From Chloroflexota bacterium (lineage in GTDB: Bacteria > Chloroflexota > Limnocylindria > Limnocylindrales > CSP1-4): a stretch of 5,514 nucleotides of DNA. The notes beneath the pieces are model-generated. The model was given only the letters and a program-made list of their open reading frames with translations, was not told where the DNA came from and made no database searches. The DNA is taken from positions 1-5,514 of the forward strand of contig JAJYJR010000424.1 in assembly GCA_021789355.1 (NCBI GenBank), in the 5' to 3' direction. This document shows positions 4,609 to 5,514 of this stretch, piece by piece. The stretch's first letter is position 1, and the number at the start of each line of letters is the position of its first letter. The translations under genes and the position numbers were made by a program.

Positions 4609-4821
4609 GCGGATCTCGAGCGTGGGATTACGCTGGTGCGGGCCTCCTGGGCGTTCTTCGACGGCGTCGCGGCGCGGGTCTCGCCGGAGATGCGCAGGGG
4701 GCCGCGCGGGGGAGGACGGGACCGCGACCGGATCGTCCGCAACGCCATCCGCACCGAGAGCGAGTACTTCGCCAAGCAGGTGGGGCTGCGAATACCCGAG
4801 CGTGTGGCGCTCACGCCGGAC
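4603..4821 (+). pseudogene. Remnant of a DinB-like/uncharacterised protein gene
   Basis: A 73-codon stretch reads as real protein, unlike the DNA on either side: LERGITLVRASWAFFDGVAA, then RVSPEMRRGPRGGGRDRDRI, VRNAIRTESEYFAKQVGLRI and PERVALTPD. The elements W-FDxVAARVSPE, RGPRGGGRDRDxIV and a following helix recall a family of small actinobacterial/Chloroflexota proteins that I associate from memory with DinB-like four-helix bundles; this attribution is tentative. No start codon with a ribosome site precedes it, since it emerges directly from the hairpin of R4. After LTPD the similarity ends, so the C-terminal half is gone. The frame stays open into vapB3 only by chance. It looks like an internal gene fragment left by deletion. 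Confidence 0.55.
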
Positions 4822-4860
4822 CGCGGCCCTGGCGAACCACGATGCCAGCGCCAGCGGTGG

Positions 4861-4866
4861 TACCAT
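4861..4866 (+). promoter_or_regulatory. Candidate -10 element for leaderless vapBC3
   Basis: TACCAT ends 6 bases before the vapB3 GTG, in a locally AT-richer spot (GGTACCATACACC). No Shine-Dalgarno sequence is present. This is the same arrangement as before vapB2. Confidence 0.45.
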
Positions 4867-4872
4867 ACACCC

Positions 4873-5088
4873 GTGGACAAGACGACGATCTACCTGCCCG
4901 CAGACCTCAAGTCGGCGATCCGGAGGGCGGCCCGGCGACGCGGCGTATCGGAGGCCGAGGTGATCCGCGACTCGATCCGCAGCGCGGTCGGCGGCGAGCG
5001 ACCGCGTCCGCGCGGAGGCCTCTTCGGCAGTGGAGCGCCGATCGCACGGGAGGCGGACGACCACCTGGCGGGCTTCGGCGAGCGATGA
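4873..5088 (+). CDS. VapB3, ribbon-helix-helix (CopG/Arc-type) antitoxin
   Basis: This 71-residue protein begins with the RHH fold: the DNA-contacting strand KTTIYLPADL (residues 3-12), helix A SAIRRAARRRG, a turn at VSEAE and helix B VIRDSIRSAV. The C-terminal tail (about 45-71, RPRGGLFGSGAPIAREADDH) should bind the toxin. It would act as a dimer, repressing its own operon and inhibiting VapC3. The GTG at 4873 is chosen because TTIYLP must lie at the very N-terminus and a TAnnnT box lies 6 bases upstream. It ends in an ATGA overlap with vapC3. It belongs to a different fold class from VapB1 and VapB2, so this module was acquired independently. Confidence 0.9.
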   Translation: MDKTTIYLPADLKSAIRRAARRRGVSEAEVIRDSIRSAVGGERPRPRGGLFGSGAPIAREADDHLAGFGER

Positions 5089-5492
5089 TCGTCGACACGA
5101 GTGCCCTCCTCGCGTTCTTCGACACCGACGAGCCGGACCACGACGCCGTTTCACGTGTCATCGACGCGGCGACCGAGCCTCTCGTCGTCTCCCCGTATGT
5201 CGTGGCCGAGCTCGACTACCTCGTCGGATCGCGCCTGGGCGTTGCGGCCGAACTCGTCGCGCTGACCGAGCTGGCGGGCGGGGCCTGGGATCTGGCCGCG
5301 TTCGGCGTCGAGGAACTGGCGGAGGCCGCCTCGGTCGTCGAGCGCTACGCGGACCAGTCGATCGGCGTCGCCGACGCGTCGAACGTGGTCCTCGCAGCGC
5401 GCTACCAGACCAGGGACATCGTGACCCTGGACCGGAGACACTTCGAGGTCGTGCGGCCACTCGGCGGCGGTCGCTTCGCGATCCTGCCGTAA
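5085..5492 (+). CDS. VapC3, PIN-domain ribonuclease toxin
   Basis: This 135-residue protein has all four PIN acids: Asp4 in MIVDTSALLAFF, Glu42 in VVAELDYLV, Asp97 in IGVADASNVVLAAR and Asp116 in VTLDRRHFEVVRPL. The TLDRRHF ending is typical of one VapC subgroup paired with RHH antitoxins. It should be a Mg2+-dependent ribonuclease held inactive by VapB3. ATG 5085 overlaps the antitoxin stop by 4 bases, giving translational coupling. Length and motifs are complete, so it looks functional. The sequence stops 22 bases after the TAA, so a terminator cannot be judged. Confidence 0.92.
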   Translation: MIVDTSALLAFFDTDEPDHDAVSRVIDAATEPLVVSPYVVAELDYLVGSRLGVAAELVALTELAGGAWDLAAFGVEELAEAASVVERYADQSIGVADASNVVLAARYQTRDIVTLDRRHFEVVRPLGGGRFAILP

Positions 5493-5514
5493 CGCCGCGA
5501 TCCGCCTGCAGCCG

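Noticed and set aside
4231..5088. Single 285-residue plus-strand protein ending in the RHH antitoxin
   Set aside because: The frame strings together an off-frame piece of the ChrB-domain gene, repeat R4, the gene fragment at 4603-4821 and vapB3. The RHH strand TTIYLP must be N-terminal, so the real gene starts at 4873.
1..5514. CRISPR array or insertion sequence
   Set aside because: No regularly spaced identical repeats, no transposase or integrase frame, and no matched terminal inverted repeats with target duplications were seen.

Overview
The window is very GC-rich, with strong G/C preference at third codon positions. It comes from a bacterial chromosome, most likely an actinobacterium or a high-GC Chloroflexota-type soil or water lineage; this assignment rests only on composition, gene style and leaderless-type promoters. 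It is an accessory-looking stretch of small stress genes: three VapBC-type toxin-antitoxin loci, a metal-efflux/chromate-resistance pair, a methyltransferase and the edge of a DNA alkylation-repair gene.

Layout. Positions 1-163 (minus) hold the N-terminus of an Ada-type repair protein that runs off the left edge. Positions 445-997 (minus) hold vapBC1, with an intact AbrB-type antitoxin and a wrecked PIN toxin. After a divergent intergenic region with a perfect 16-bp hairpin come vapB2/vapC2 (1227-1884, plus), which look intact. A diverged copy of the hairpin sits between vapC2 and a convergent SAM methyltransferase (1977-2726, minus), whose start position reads ACG. Next is a roughly 340-base intergenic region carrying a tRNA-T-arm-like repeat. 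It is followed by a cation diffusion facilitator (3079-4218, plus) overlapping by 4 bases a ChrB-domain gene that has lost its middle (4215-4468). A second copy of the tRNA-like repeat follows, then a fragment of a DinB-like or uncharacterised gene (4603-4821), then vapB3 (ribbon-helix-helix) and vapC3 (PIN) at 4873-5492.

The main themes are decay and repeats. Three genes (vapC1, the ChrB-domain gene, the DinB-like fragment) have lost internal or terminal segments while the remaining parts stay recognisable. Four intergenic sequences form a loosely related repeat family: two hairpins of about 36 bp, and two direct repeats of 86 bp (63 of 86 positions identical without gaps) that flank the metal-resistance pair. 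Three start sites are preceded at 6-9 bases by a TAnnnT hexamer and lack a clear Shine-Dalgarno sequence, suggesting leaderless transcription. I see no complete mobile element, integrase, CRISPR array or functional tRNA. The most unusual feature is the dispersed tRNA-like/hairpin repeat family and its possible link to the gene deletions.
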